Source of the DNA: Trichomonas vaginalis G3
Taxonomy: Eukaryota > Parabasalia > Trichomonadida > Trichomonadidae
Reading direction: 5' to 3'
DNA: 64,000 nt
Assembly: GCF_026262505.1 (NCBI RefSeq)
Contig: NC_067206.1
Location: 32,751,896-32,815,895, forward strand
The translations under genes were made by a program, and so were the position numbers. A model generated the notes under the pieces. The model made no database searches. It was not told the DNA's origin and worked only from the letters and a program-made list of their open reading frames with translations. Shown here piece after piece: positions 39,976 through 50,786 of the stretch; within the stretch, counting starts at the first letter, position 1; each line of letters begins with the position of its first letter.

Positions 39976-42900
39976 TTACTTGTTACTGTGTGCCTCTATT
40001 TCCAACTGTTTCTTGATTGCTTCAGCCAAAACAACCATTGACACAGGTTTTGTCAAAAACATGTCAACACCGCAGTCATTTGCAGGAGGAGCGGAAGAAG
40101 TAAGTGCAATAACTCTCACGCCTTGTATATCTCTTGCTCTTATCTCATCCATCAAATTCTTCAACGAGATATCAGGCAAACCTTGGTCAACAATCAAAAC
40201 ATTATATTTCTGAGCTGACAATTCTTTTAAGACTTCTCTTCCACTTGAAACACAGCAATGAGTGCATTCCATCTTATCCAAAATCTTCGACATGATGATC
40301 TGCGATGTGACATTATCATCAGCCATCAAGATATTCGCTTTGACCGCGAAAACCGTTTTTTGGACGATATTTGCTGAAGCAGAAGAAATTTTCGGATTAA
40401 ACGATTTGGCTCTCAACAAAATCTGTCTCAAAACTGAAGGAAGAAGAGGTCTTATTACTCTCATTTCTCCATCAGACAATGGCTCATTCTCTCCATCAAG
40501 GGAATCGTAAACAGTTATAACTATCAAGTCAGGGTATTGCTTCTTCAAATTGCTCGCTAATTCCTTCTGTTCTTTTTCAGGCATAATGAATAAAATTGAA
40601 GGGGGAGTATCGCTTAAATCCGGGTAGAACTGAATTTCACCACCATAGAAATCAGTGTAAGTTTTGATTATTGGCGAAATCACGTGCTGATACGCGAAAG
40701 CCAATGAGCATCTCTTAGATCTGATCGACTCAGGAACGTAAGGAATATAAATGACATCGTAAGGGAAGAATAATTTGAAAACAGATCCTTTGTCAATTTC
40801 ACTTGAAACCATGACATTTCCTCCGACCAATTTCATCAATTTTGTGACAACACTTAATCCAATTCCACTTCCTCCATAAGGACGTGTAATTGAACCGTCA
40901 ATCTGTGTGAATGTATCAAAGATTGACTCTTGTTGATCTAAGGCTATTCCGATACCTGTATCTGAAACAGAAATCGTTATTCCGGCGGTTGTTTCTTCAG
41001 AAATGTCAACGATTATTTTTCCTTTTTCTGTGAATTTGACAGCGTTTGAAACAACATTGGAAACAACTCTTTTCATGATCAAAGGATCTCCATACAATTT
41101 CAAGGCGACTTGCGGTGGACAGTTGAAGTAAACCTTGATGTCTCTGCCTCTGACTTGATGTCTTGCATCGTTTACAATTGGCTCCAAAATTTCAATTAAA
41201 TCAAATGTTGAATAAGTCGGAGTCAAATTTCCTGAGTCGATACGAGACAAATCAAGTGTATCTGTCAGTAATTCACTAAGTCTGTCAAATGAGGATCTGA
41301 CTAATGCCAAAGTCTTCTTCAATTCGTCACTCGATGGAAGCATAAACATTAATTCTAAAACTGCAAGCATGTATTGCAATGGTTCACGGACTTCTGATGA
41401 AAGACGGGCCAGGAAATCAGTTTTGGCGGATAATGCTTCGATGGCTGACTCTTTTTCGGCTTCTAATTCGTTCTTCATTTCAATTAACTCCGTTGTGTCG
41501 AAGTAAACTCCGAAAAGAGTACCAGGAACATCTCCTCGGCCACCTCTGAGGTAAAGCCATTGAAGAGATTCGAAGATAATTGGAATTTCAACTTCAATTG
41601 GTGTTCCGTCCCTCAGACAGTCTTCGAAGGCCTTCCTTGCACGTTCTTGGAAGTCGAGGGGAACTTGGAAGTTGATACTGGACCATGAAAGTCGCAATGT
41701 CTCAAAACTCAATGGAGAATTCATGAAAATATGCTGTTCTGTGTCGCGCTCGTAGAAGGACCACTTCACAATATCTGCGTGGTATAGCGATTGGTCGATG
41801 ATTTCTTGTACTTCCGTCAATTTGTCATTTGTATTCTTTGTCTCGTCAACGTTAAGGGCTATGACTAGGACGGCTGATGGCGTTGTCTGGAAGAAGGCAA
41901 ATTCGAACCATACGTATGCGTTAACGTTCGGGTCGAAGAAATGAACAACGCATTTTGGAGTATTTTGAGGAGATACGGACGAGATACAGCCAAGGAATAT
42001 TTGTCTTTGGCTTTCTTCCATTGACAATGCGAGCTCATCGATTTTCTTGATGTTTGTTTGAGTAGATAAAGATAATAAGATATTTCCCGTAGATCTTTCG
42101 AAAGACCATATGGCAATGTACTTCATGATACTTGGAGATATCAAAGAATTGATATCGTTCTCGTTTGTTATTGTATTTTGCATCTTGAAAACATATCCAA
42201 CGAATTCTCCATTAACTGTTTCATTGGCGATGCCAGAATACAATAATTCTTCGCCTTCGCTCGTTCTAAGTCTGAAACACTTCACTTTTTCACTCATCAT
42301 CTTTACATCAGGAACATCTTCAGGAACAACGAGATCTAAGAGGTTTAGGTTGTCATCCTTGAAGCCAAGCTCTCTTTGCAATGTGTTATCTGCAAGTTTT
42401 TGTGGTGTAATGAGCTTGTGGAGGTGTAATGAAGATCTAATTAACTGTTGATCGTTATGTGCTGCTTCTAGAGCCTGTTTCGTCTTTTGGTAGGATGTTC
42501 TATCAATAATCAAGGCTGATTTGATTGGGCTGTTAAGGATTTCATCGTAATTCGTTTCGGAATAAATTTGGATGAATTTATTGTCATCTGTTGAGACCAA
42601 TACTCCTTCCTTAGCATTCTCAGGTATTTCTGGACGCTCCGATGCATTGACTTCGATGTAAATTGGTTCTTTCATCAAACTGATCAAATTCTTGAATCTG
42701 TGACGAAGAACGTCCATTCTGTAAGGCGAGAAATTGATATGGTAAAAGGTCATATACTGTAAAGCTAAGAATGAAAGCTGTGTTTCGAGATCAACGTGAT
42801 ATACTTCGCATTGAGACAAAACAATGATAAAATAGTAACGCATTTCAGTGCATTCTGTTGTAAATAAGGCTGCTTTCTTTCCAAAGAGCTTAACGCGTTT

Positions 42901-43989
42901 TGTTCCGTCTTCTTTGTATAATTTAAGAATTTCGCGCGTAATATCTTGAGATTCTTGGTTCGTATGGAACTCTACGATCTCAGAAAGCGAATCGTTACTC
43001 TCCTGGAACAATTCAACAGCTTCGAAATCGAATGTTTCCATAAAATTGAAAATTAGCTTCTTAAACGTAATGAAATCGTTACAACCACTAAATAAAGCTT
43101 CTATTTGTTTGTAGTAAAGCATGAATAAAACCTGTAATGTAATTGCTTGTTGTGTAGGCTTTGTATCGGCTTTATCTTGGAATATTTCGATTTCCGCTGT
43201 ATCAGAGACTGCACAGACCTTGACGCTGAGGTCTTCGCTCTTCTTGGTAAATGTTTTGATGAATTCTGGATCAACGCGATCATCTCTGAACTCATGAGAG
43301 TTACGGATATCGATATTGTCATTAGAGCTTACATCTTCAAAGTTACTGTCGATATAAAGTACGAGGAGATAATTTGAAAAAGTTGTAGGGAAAAGAACCA
43401 AATGGCATGTAATATTATTGACTCTATCCGATTTAAGCATGCTGTAGGTGTTCTTTTTCGTTTCAAACGTTTCGTGAACTAAATTTAGTAATTCATCTTT
43501 CGATAAATAGGGAAAAGATAAAGATTTTGGATAATAGTTTGCATTATTATCGATAATGAAAAATTTGTATTGATAATCGCCTACGATTTCACGTCGTAAT
43601 ATAAGAAAATACAAAATTAAAAATCGCAAAATTAAAATCGAAACGAAGAGAGTTATTATGATCCTAGAAAATGAGTTAATTGAAAAATTTATTTTGGTTT
43701 TTAAGTTAAATTTGCTTGTTGCTTCTTGTTTTTCGAGAGTTTGATTGCTTTTCTTGATAATATAGGAACTTGTGGGGAAATTTCCGAGAATTACTGTATA
43801 ATTTTGTTGTTTCAAGCATTTCACAGAACTTTGGAGGTTATCAATCTGTTCTGGGATTGAGACAATATTATTTTCTCGAGAAAGACAAGAAACTAACAAT
43901 CCAGACGACGCACATTTAACTATGGGGACTAAGATATCTGGTGGAGTGCCAGAATCTAGTCGTTGGATTGAAAGTATAAAAGGAATCAT
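39976..43989 (-). CDS. Membrane hybrid histidine kinase without acceptor histidine (1337 aa)
   Basis: Order: an extracytoplasmic N-terminal segment of about 105 residues; a transmembrane helix (IIITLFVSILILRFLILYF, about 109-130); a long cytoplasmic sensor region; a PAS-like domain (about 740-845); a coiled linker; a HisKA-like dimerisation helix (about 855-920); a HATPase_c domain with N box (SNVVSNAVKFTEKG), G1 (VSDTGIGI) and G2 (GGSGIGLSV), about 950-1075; and a C-terminal receiver (about 1215-1330). The receiver has the acidic pair (MADDN), the phospho-acceptor Asp (LIVDQGLPD), the Thr/Ser (ALTSS) and the Lys (FLTKP). In the H box the motif is FLARLSSEVREPL where families have SHE: the acceptor His is Ser. 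ATP-binding motifs are kept, so it could act on a partner or as a pseudokinase. Gene spacing is normal and no intron is seen. Confidence 0.88.
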   Translation of the reverse strand: MIPFILSIQRLDSGTPPDILVPIVKCASSGLLVSCLSRENNIVSIPEQIDNLQSSVKCLKQQNYTVILGNFPTSSYIIKKSNQTLEKQEATSKFNLKTKINFSINSFSRIIITLFVSILILRFLILYFLILRREIVGDYQYKFFIIDNNANYYPKSLSFPYLSKDELLNLVHETFETKKNTYSMLKSDRVNNITCHLVLFPTTFSNYLLVLYIDSNFEDVSSNDNIDIRNSHEFRDDRVDPEFIKTFTKKSEDLSVKVCAVSDTAEIEIFQDKADTKPTQQAITLQVLFMLYYKQIEALFSGCNDFITFKKLIFNFMETFDFEAVELFQESNDSLSEIVEFHTNQESQDITREILKLYKEDGTKRVKLFGKKAALFTTECTEMRYYFIIVLSQCEVYHVDLETQLSFLALQYMTFYHINFSPYRMDVLRHRFKNLISLMKEPIYIEVNASERPEIPENAKEGVLVSTDDNKFIQIYSETNYDEILNSPIKSALIIDRTSYQKTKQALEAAHNDQQLIRSSLHLHKLITPQKLADNTLQRELGFKDDNLNLLDLVVPEDVPDVKMMSEKVKCFRLRTSEGEELLYSGIANETVNGEFVGYVFKMQNTITNENDINSLISPSIMKYIAIWSFERSTGNILLSLSTQTNIKKIDELALSMEESQRQIFLGCISSVSPQNTPKCVVHFFDPNVNAYVWFEFAFFQTTPSAVLVIALNVDETKNTNDKLTEVQEIIDQSLYHADIVKWSFYERDTEQHIFMNSPLSFETLRLSWSSINFQVPLDFQERARKAFEDCLRDGTPIEVEIPIIFESLQWLYLRGGRGDVPGTLFGVYFDTTELIEMKNELEAEKESAIEALSAKTDFLARLSSEVREPLQYMLAVLELMFMLPSSDELKKTLALVRSSFDRLSELLTDTLDLSRIDSGNLTPTYSTFDLIEILEPIVNDARHQVRGRDIKVYFNCPPQVALKLYGDPLIMKRVVSNVVSNAVKFTEKGKIIVDISEETTAGITISVSDTGIGIALDQQESIFDTFTQIDGSITRPYGGSGIGLSVVTKLMKLVGGNVMVSSEIDKGSVFKLFFPYDVIYIPYVPESIRSKRCSLAFAYQHVISPIIKTYTDFYGGEIQFYPDLSDTPPSILFIMPEKEQKELASNLKKQYPDLIVITVYDSLDGENEPLSDGEMRVIRPLLPSVLRQILLRAKSFNPKISSASANIVQKTVFAVKANILMADDNVTSQIIMSKILDKMECTHCCVSSGREVLKELSAQKYNVLIVDQGLPDISLKNLMDEIRARDIQGVRVIALTSSAPPANDCGVDMFLTKPVSMVVLAEAIKKQLEIEAHSNK

Positions 43990-45028
43990 TTTGAAAAAAA
44001 ATATTTTGAATGTAACGAAGTAAATTTTATTCTTTTTAAATAGGGTATTTGATACTGTACATATTTTTATTCTTAATTATTGATTTCTTCGATAGATAAA
44101 ATTTACACTTTTATTGCGTTTTTATACAGGCGTGAAGCCTGTTAAAAATGCAATAAAAGTGTAATTATCATACTAATGATTATTTTTGATTCTTATGCCG
44201 AACAAAGGTACATTCACTATTTTTGACAAAATTTTAAATTTTCATGGGGTTGTAAATCTTATAATAACTAGATGAATAAGGAATGAATTCCAGTATAATG
44301 TGCATCATTATATTAAACACTATATGTAAGGCTAATGATTCTATTAACACTTATGAAGATCTATAGTATTTGAGCAGATAAATTTGATAATTTCCAAAAC
44401 TCTTATATTTCAAAATTAAAGTGTGCGAATGCATTTAAATGAGAGCAAAAAGAGATTGATGCTGTTAAAACTAGGTGTTAATTTGCAATTATTTCGCATC
44501 ACAAGAACTACCCAGTAAATTCGGCTATCTTTCTTTGCAATTATTCTCCATTATACCTATAATATAATGGTTAGGGTTTGAAGAAAAGTTACTAGAGAAT
44601 TATTGACTTTTGAAATAATGCAGAATTTTACTTGAAGAAATCATTAATTTATGAGTTCCAAATTGCTAAGCATGACGAAGGATCATTAAATTTGCTACAA
44701 TTAAATACACTTATTGCAGAATTAAGATTTTTGAAATTAAAAGTTTGAAATATTGCCTTTTTGAATAAAAATTTAAATTTTATTATATAATCACGATAAT
44801 ATCTTATAGAAATTAAAAGAAAATATTTTAAACCATTCAAATATTTTGAATGTCTTATCAATTTAAAATATTAAAAGATAGCTTGATTTTATCATCATTA
44901 GTTGTTATCAAAGTTTTCTTCTTTTGATGAACAACAGTAAATGATTTGTTAATAGCTTGTCTTCCTTTTTTGCACCAAAATCAAAATTCTCACCCGATCA
45001 GTAATCGAAAATTTTGTAGCAGGGAACA
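43990..45028. other. Intergenic stretch with a long hairpin
   Basis: No gene. At 44104-44163 lies a near-perfect inverted repeat of about 27 bases per arm (TACACTTTTATTGCGTTTTT ... AAAAATGCAATAAAAGTGTA) with a 5-base loop, probably a small palindromic element. The rest is AT-rich, without signals I can name. Confidence 0.5.
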
Positions 45029-45784
45029 GGACAAATTTGCCACACGGCACTTTTTTAAAAAAAAATTAATGGAGCGGAGCGATACTCTGCTGCAGGAGCC
45101 CCAAGGCTCCCAATCATTACGAAAGGGAGCCTCAGGGCTCCTGAGAATCCATCAGCAGAGGCTTTTTCATTTGGCCTCTGCTGATCAAAGATTCGGCGAA
45201 GCCATTCTTCGTCTCAGGAGCCCCAAGGCTCCCAATCATTACGAAAGGGAGCCTCAGGGCTCCTGAGAATCCATCAGCAGAGGCCCTTTCATTTGGCCTC
45301 TGCTGATCAAAGATTCGGCGAAGCCATTCTTCGTCTCAGGAGCCCCAAGGCTCCCAATCATTACGAAAGGGAGCCTCAGGGCTCCTGAGAAACCTCTTTG
45401 AGAAGGTTTTCTTTAAGAAACCTTCTCAAAGATGATTGTCAGCATTCACTCAAAATCTACCAAGAGTTTCAAAGTTTCAAATCTATCTGAAATGAAGCTT
45501 TGAATCTCTTGTATATCTAATTGTAGAGGTACCTTTTCAAAATGTCTTCTATTGATTAAATTTAATCAGTAAAAGTCATTTTGAAAAGGTACATCTCTAT
45601 AATTGCTATTGAGCATTCACTCTTGGAACCTTGGAGCTCTTGTGTAGTGCATGAAAACTCCAAGATTCTAGCATAAAACATATATCATAGACATAATTTC
45701 TTCAAATATAATTTAAGGTTATTTTAAAAAATGAGAAAAGCGTAATTTAAGGTTATTGAAAAGTGACACTTGGCAAATTTGTCC
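45029..45784. mobile_element. Inverted-repeat-bounded element, GGGACA family member 2, with hairpin array
   Basis: The ends GGACAAATTTGCC...CAC (left) and the inverse of GGGACAAATTTGCCAAGTGT (right, to 45784) are the same terminal family as at 25164-26348. The interior holds three 122-bp hairpin units and two further hairpins, one at 45525-45598 with arms AGGTACCTTTTCAAAATG. There is no transposase. It looks like a fold-back type non-autonomous DNA element. Confidence 0.5.
45093..45400. repeat. 122-bp tandem array of alternating hairpins
   Basis: Units start at 45093, 45215 and 45337. Each has a hairpin CAGGAGCCCCAAGGCTCCC...GGGAGCCTCAGGGCTCCTG (arms about 19 bases). The first two units add a second hairpin, CATCAGCAGAGGC...GCCTCTGCTGATC, and a spacer GATTCGGCGAAGCCATTCTT. 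GC content is far above the surroundings. Confidence 0.9.
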
Positions 45785-45790
45785 CGCACT

Positions 45791-46330
45791 CTTTGTAGCA
45801 TACGATTATTTTCCATTGAAAAATTATCACTAAAAAACTTTTAAAAATTAACTTTTATTCTTAATTTCATGTATGAAGGAGGTAGCAAATGACTTTAAGA
45901 TTGACATCCTATTCATGGCTAAAGTTTTAGGAACTTTGAAGCCTAATTTGATATTGAAATTTTGGAAGATCAATGAATATGGGGATAAAAGTTGCATATC
46001 CTTGGACATTAAGAGGACATGTTATGAGAGTGGATAGCGTTCGACGATTCACTGAAAAAGTTACTCCTCGAAAAGACTATCAAAAGCCATCAAGTTTTTT
46101 GAATATTTTCTATCGTCTTTTTATTTTTAGTAAATTAGGATGCTCATTAAACAGTATGATTAAATATACAAAAATTTTTAATTTATTTTTCAAGGAAAAA
46201 TAATCGTACGCTACAAAATTCTTTCGATTCATCATTCAATTGAGAATGATAATTTTGTAGCATATTTAGAAAAATGCTCGGTCGCTGGCGCTCCCTTCGC
46301 ATTTTTCTAAAAAACGCTACAAAATTATTA
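45791..46330. repeat. TTTTGTAGC-ended inverted-repeat element(s)
   Basis: TTTGTAGCATACGATTATTTTCC (split here as TTTGTAGCATACG and ATTATTTTCC) at about 45792-45814 is inverted at about 46193-46225 (GGAAAAATAATCGTACGC then TACAAAATT), bounding about 430 bases. A second palindrome, ATTTTGTAGC...GCTACAAAAT, of about 75 bases lies at 46253-46328. These look like small non-autonomous DNA elements of one family. The open frame 45973-46203 inside has no recognisable feature. Confidence 0.5.
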
Positions 46331-47582
46331 AGTTATGATGATAATCTTGCACTCAATTTTGAAACTCTCTGATTTACAAGTAAGCATTCCTTTGGAAAAG
46401 CAGTCCTATTCTGTTTTCAAGATATTTTAAAGCCTCCATTTCATACAATGCGCAGATCTATTCGAAATTGCAAGAACTCTCAAGAAAAATGCAGCAGCAA
46501 AGAAGATTCCATAGTTTCTAGCATCAAAAATTTACAACCTTAATACAACAGTTAAAGAGAAGCTCGAAAAGAAAATATTTAACCATAAAGCTGGAAACTA
46601 TTCGATATCTACTATTGGATATAATAAAAAGTTAATTGTAACATATTTTACATGCTATTTGCTGACTCTGTTCCATTATATTACCATATATATCTTTTTG
46701 AAATCTAAAATATTTTTACGATTTTAACTATGTGTTGTTGAAACCATATATCAATCTTAGCTAAAGTATAGTTTATGAGTTTGTCACCATCTAACGTATG
46801 AATTTTCAAAAATGTCAAATATGTTCATTTTTTCTGTATATTCAGCCATAATTTCACGTTGTTATACTATTCAACTATTATTTAATATTTTTATCGATTT
46901 AAATATATGATGAGATGCTTAGTTCTCCCGGAAATCGATTTTTAATCGCAATTTTAACTTTCCAAAAAAAATTCAAAAATAAAAATCCCTCTCAATTTTC
47001 TAAGTTTTCTAACTCGCCAAATCTCTAGCCAAATTTTTTTGGCCCGTATAAATATTGTTAGGCACTATATAGGGATGCTATTTATCCTATTTTCATCCCA
47101 TTTTACTGTTATCGCCTAGTGAATGTACCTTTTGCCGAACAGCATTTGCATCAAAAATAATCGTATGTTTGATAATTTTCAATTTATAATTTTTGTCACT
47201 TTTCAATTTGCCATCATCTCCAACACTCTCTCTTGATATTATCCTTATACTGTATTGCATAATAAATCCCTACACTCTCTTGATATGAATGCACTCCACA
47301 ATTCTATTCATAAGGCTACCTATTTTAGAAAATTCTGGATTACAGATATTTATTGAATGAATTAAACAATCTACGATCTGAATGACTGCTCGTTGTTATG
47401 AAATACCATAAATTGCTTCAAAATTGAATAATAGCTTAGGTATGAAGTTTTATTATTCAACACTATGAATAAAATGACGATTTTTTTTATCAAGCATAGG
47501 GATGGAAAGTAAGTAGATAATTTTGGCATTGCATAACTAATAATATGCAATGCACCAGTGATTCATATGGCATTATTAAATT
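46331..47582. other. Gene-free AT-rich stretch
   Basis: No open frame of interest on either strand, no RNA gene and no clear repeat. Short poly-purine and poly-A/T tracts only. Confidence 0.5.
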
Positions 47583-47709
47583 TTAAGGGTGCACTTACGC
47601 CCCTATGACATGGCCTTTAATTCAGATGTTTAAGGTTAATTTTAATGACGCTTCACGCCAGTTGTCAAAAATTTGAATGAAAGTCAGATGGGCGTAAGTG
47701 CAGCCTTAA
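47583..47709. repeat. TTAA-flanked palindromic MITE, left copy (127 bp)
   Basis: It starts TTAAGGGTGCACTTACGCCC and ends GGGCGTAAGTGCAGCCTTAA, so both ends are inverted repeats flanked by TTAA, as in piggyBac-type elements. An inverted homologous copy lies at 49706-49833. Confidence 0.7.
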
Positions 47710-47768
47710 TCCCAATAGTTTAAGTTAAATCTATATTTTCTCTCAGACTAATATTACACTATGAAGAG

Positions 47769-47776
47769 CTGTTAAT
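47769..47776. repeat. 8-bp target-site duplication, left
   Basis: CTGTTAAT precedes TAGGCTTCTGCA and recurs at 49640-49647 after GCAGAAGCCTA. Eight bases fits hAT-type elements. Confidence 0.88.
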
Positions 47777-49639
47777 TAGGCTTCTGCAAAATGGCACAAT
47801 TTTTGATACTTTGTGCCTGCCAGTGGCTTTTTCGATTTTTTTTTAAAATCGTGCCTCGTGCAGTGGAAAGGATGTCGCCCTTCGGGCTCCACCCTTTCCA
47901 CTGCACTCGGCAAATGCGCCCAATTATTAAATATGCTCATTATTATTTTTTCCTCTTTTCCCTCCTTTTTTCCTTTTTCTCTTTCTTTCTTCTTTTCTTC
48001 TCTTTCTCCTCTTCTTTTTCCTTTTTTCACGTAAATTGGACAATATTTTTTCTAAAATGAGAAACAAAAACTTTTAATAAATCAATATTCATATATAACT
48101 GAATAAAAAGAAAATGATTTTACTAAATTTTTAAAGAAATCAATAAAAATATAAAATTCAATTTTTATAAAAAACATAGTTAAGGCGAGTTCCAAGGGAA
48201 CTATAAGAGTAAAGTCAAAGTTATTTTCTAATAAAGTGAATAATCCGATGATAACACATTATATTTTTGAAAATTCAGGTTGTTAATTTCTATTGGAAAA
48301 TTACAAAAAGTGAGATGCGCGAGAATCGAACTGTTATTTTGGAATCATTAGTATTAATTTTTATGTGGATTTTAAGCAAAGCATCATATATATGAGAAGA
48401 GTGTATATGGTTTAGCTGATTTTAAATTTTACAAAAAATTGAGAGTATGTACGTTTATGGAATCAAAAGTGTCAATTCGCTCAGCAAAAGCTGAGCTAGC
48501 TACCTTCTCGAAAGAGCAAGTATGAGGTAAATAAGTGTGAAACAGAAGTTGACATATTCATGCTTATTCAAAGATTTTAAACAATTCGAAATTCAATGAA
48601 ATTCAAAAGACATCATTTACATCCCTGACTGATCCACAAAATGTCAGAGATGTAAGTTTACTCGAATAGGGCAATATTCCTTATGAAGTCTCTCATTGAA
48701 TGAGGGGCTTCATAAGGAACATTGCCTTAAAGTGCTCTTACTACCCTTCCCTAGTTCTTGAAGGTGTAGGATTCTGTAAATTTACTCGAATAGAGCAAAG
48801 TTCTTCCGAAGTCTCTCATCAAATGAGAGACTTCGGAAGAATTTTGCTCTAAGGTAATGTAATTGTAGTCTCTGGCTATTTGCAGGTCAGAGAATGTAAA
48901 TTTACTCGAATAGAGCAAAGTTCTTCCGAGGTCTCTCATCAAATGAGAGACTTCGGAAGAACTTTGCTCTATTCGAGTAAATTTACAGAATCCTACACCT
49001 TCAAGAACTAGGGAAGGGTAGTAAGAGCACTTTAAGGCAATGTTCCTTATGAAGCCCCTCATTCAATGAGAGACTTCATAAGGAATATTGCCCTATTCGA
49101 GTAAACTTACATCCCTGACATTATGTGGATCAGGGAGTAGTAAAACATCGTATGAGGGATAATAATATAAAATCGTTAGAGGATAATACTGATGTGGCCT
49201 CGCTCCTATGCTCAAGCAGATGTGTTGTATAAATGTCATAACACCTTTGAGTTTTGGGTTGTTTGGTTGGTGACCGTATTCAATCAACAGTGAGATATGC
49301 AAATTATGGAGAATATTCAAAGAGTATATCTTCTCTGAGAAATTCATCCATATATACAAGAATATGAGAATCAATTAATAATTATAAAACATCAGAATTA
49401 TCCTTTTCCTACCATTATTACAGATATATCTCAATAAATTATAATTAATAAACATTTTCATTATTTAATTGTTGACCAAAAGTATTAATAGGCAATACAA
49501 TTTTAATTTCAATAAAAAAAAATAAAATAAAATAAAAGGGGAAAAATTTCAAATTTTGGGGACAGTTTAAAAAATTCGTGCCAGTTGCCAGTTTCCCAAA
49601 AAATTCGTGCCACTGGCTGTGCCAGTATGCAGAAGCCTA
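47777..49639. mobile_element. hAT-like non-autonomous element (1,863 bp) with nested palindromes
   Basis: The ends are TAGGCTTCTGCA and its inverse, flanked by CTGTTAAT. Subterminal TGGCAC/GTGCCA-type repeats (GTGCCAGTTGCCAGTTTCCC, GTGCCACTGGC) occur at both sides, as in hAT elements that have clustered transposase sites. The interior holds a GC-rich hairpin (47865-47915, GGAAAGGATGTCGCCC/GGGCTCCACCCTTTCC), a pyrimidine-rich tract and a large nested palindrome. No transposase. Confidence 0.75.
48620..49136. repeat. Large nested palindrome within the hAT-like element
   Basis: The outer arms CCCTGAyTGATCCACAwAATG (ambiguity y = C/T, w = A/T) face each other across about 510 bases. Inside are repeated hairpins around CTCTCATCAAATGAGAG with arms AGCAAAGTTCTTCCGAAGTC, and the boundary motif GTAAATTTACTCGAATAG occurs repeatedly in both orientations. 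The left half (48620-48870) is inverted in the right half (48890-49136). Confidence 0.85.
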
Positions 49640-49705
49640 CTGTTAATCCAAATTCTATTTTTTTTACTCAATGAGATTTGAACTATTGTAAGTTCATTTT
49701 AGAAC

Positions 49706-49833
49706 TTAAGGCTGCACTTACGCCCATCTAACTTTAATTCAAATTTTTGACAACTGGTGTGAAGCGCCATTGAAAATTAACCTTAAACATCTGAATTGAA
49801 GGTCCTGTCATAGGGACGTAAGTGCACCCTTAA
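49706..49833. repeat. TTAA-flanked palindromic MITE, right copy (128 bp)
   Basis: Inverted relative to 47583-47709 and about 90% alike by eye, again starting and ending with TTAA. The two copies lie outside the hAT-like element at 67 and 58 bases from its target duplications. Confidence 0.7.
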
Positions 49834-50026
49834 ATATAATTTTATTCGTAAAAAGAAATTAACATTTTTTGTTTGTTTTAATTAACCAGGATTATGCACC
49901 TCGAATATAATGCTTTGGTGTAAGATTGGCTATATATTGTGATTGCAATTAAAAAAATTATGTATAAACTCAGTGCCAAAAGTTTAATTATATATCGTCA
50001 AAAAAAAGATATCTGTGTGGAGTCAT

Positions 50027-50786
50027 TAGTTTTTTGCGCCATGTGATTTGAGGAGTTGGGCCGTTTCTTTACTATTATTTTTTGTTGCTTCATGAAGAGC
50101 GGTTTGCCCAAATTGATTTTTTTCATTGATATTTATACCTAGTGAAATAAGAAGTTCGGCTGTTTCTTTGCTATTACCAAATGCTGCATCATGAAGAGCA
50201 GTTACTCCCTCATTATCTTTTTCATTGATATTTGCACCATGAGAAATAAGAAGTTCGGCTGATTCTTTATCATTAACATATGCTGCAATATGAAGTGCGG
50301 TTTTTCCTTCTGCATTTTTTGCGTTGACATTTATACCGCGAGAACTAAGAAGTTAGACTGTTTCTATATTGTTTCTTTCTACTGCAATATGAAGAGCGGT
50401 CTTTTTATTATAATCTTTTTCATTGATTTTTACACCATGCAAAATAAGAAGTTCAATGGTTTCTATATTGTTATATTTTGCAGCTTCATGAAGAGCGGTT
50501 TGCCCAAATTGATTTTTTTCATTGATATTTATACCTAGTGAAACAAAAAGTTCGGCTGTTTCCTTACTATTACCAAATGCTGCATCATGAAGAGCGGTTA
50601 TTCCATATTTATCTTTTTCATTGATATTTGCACAATGTGAAATAAGAAGTTCAGCTGCTTCCTTACTATTATTTAATGCTACTGTATGAAGAGCGGTTTT
50701 TTCATTGATATTTATACCTCGTGAAACAAGAAGTTCGGCTGTTTCCTTACTATTACCAAATGCTGCATCATGAAGAGCGGTTTTCC
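50027..50786 (-). pseudogene. Ankyrin-repeat protein, C-terminal remnant
   Basis: About eight ankyrin repeats of the trichomonad type (TALHDAAFGNSKETAELLIS, LGININEKNQFGQ) end in HGAKN and a stop at 50027-50029. One repeat carries an in-frame stop (TAA, complement of 50353-50355, where others have Gln/Glu), and one repeat is shortened by about six residues near 50720. The 5' side breaks off at about 50786 without a start codon. A separate ankyrin fragment on the plus strand (51020-51117, LEINDSNPQHETALHIAAMN) indicates rearrangement of two gene copies. Ankyrin proteins of this class are a very large family in these protists. Confidence 0.75.

Noticed and set aside
44946-45266. 106-residue frame over the hairpin array
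   Set aside because: The repeats follow the 122-bp DNA units and hairpin arms. No start context and no domain.
45973-46203. 76-residue frame between inverted repeats
   Set aside because: No recognisable domain or family. Too short to call within a small repeat-bounded element.
47791-48060. Open frames on both strands rich in Lys/Glu or Phe/Ser
   Set aside because: They are products of a low-complexity pyrimidine/purine tract within the hAT-like element, not genes.
48751-49062. 103-residue minus-strand frame with internal repeats
   Set aside because: It is a reading of the nested palindrome. The repeats are DNA inverted repeats, not protein modules.
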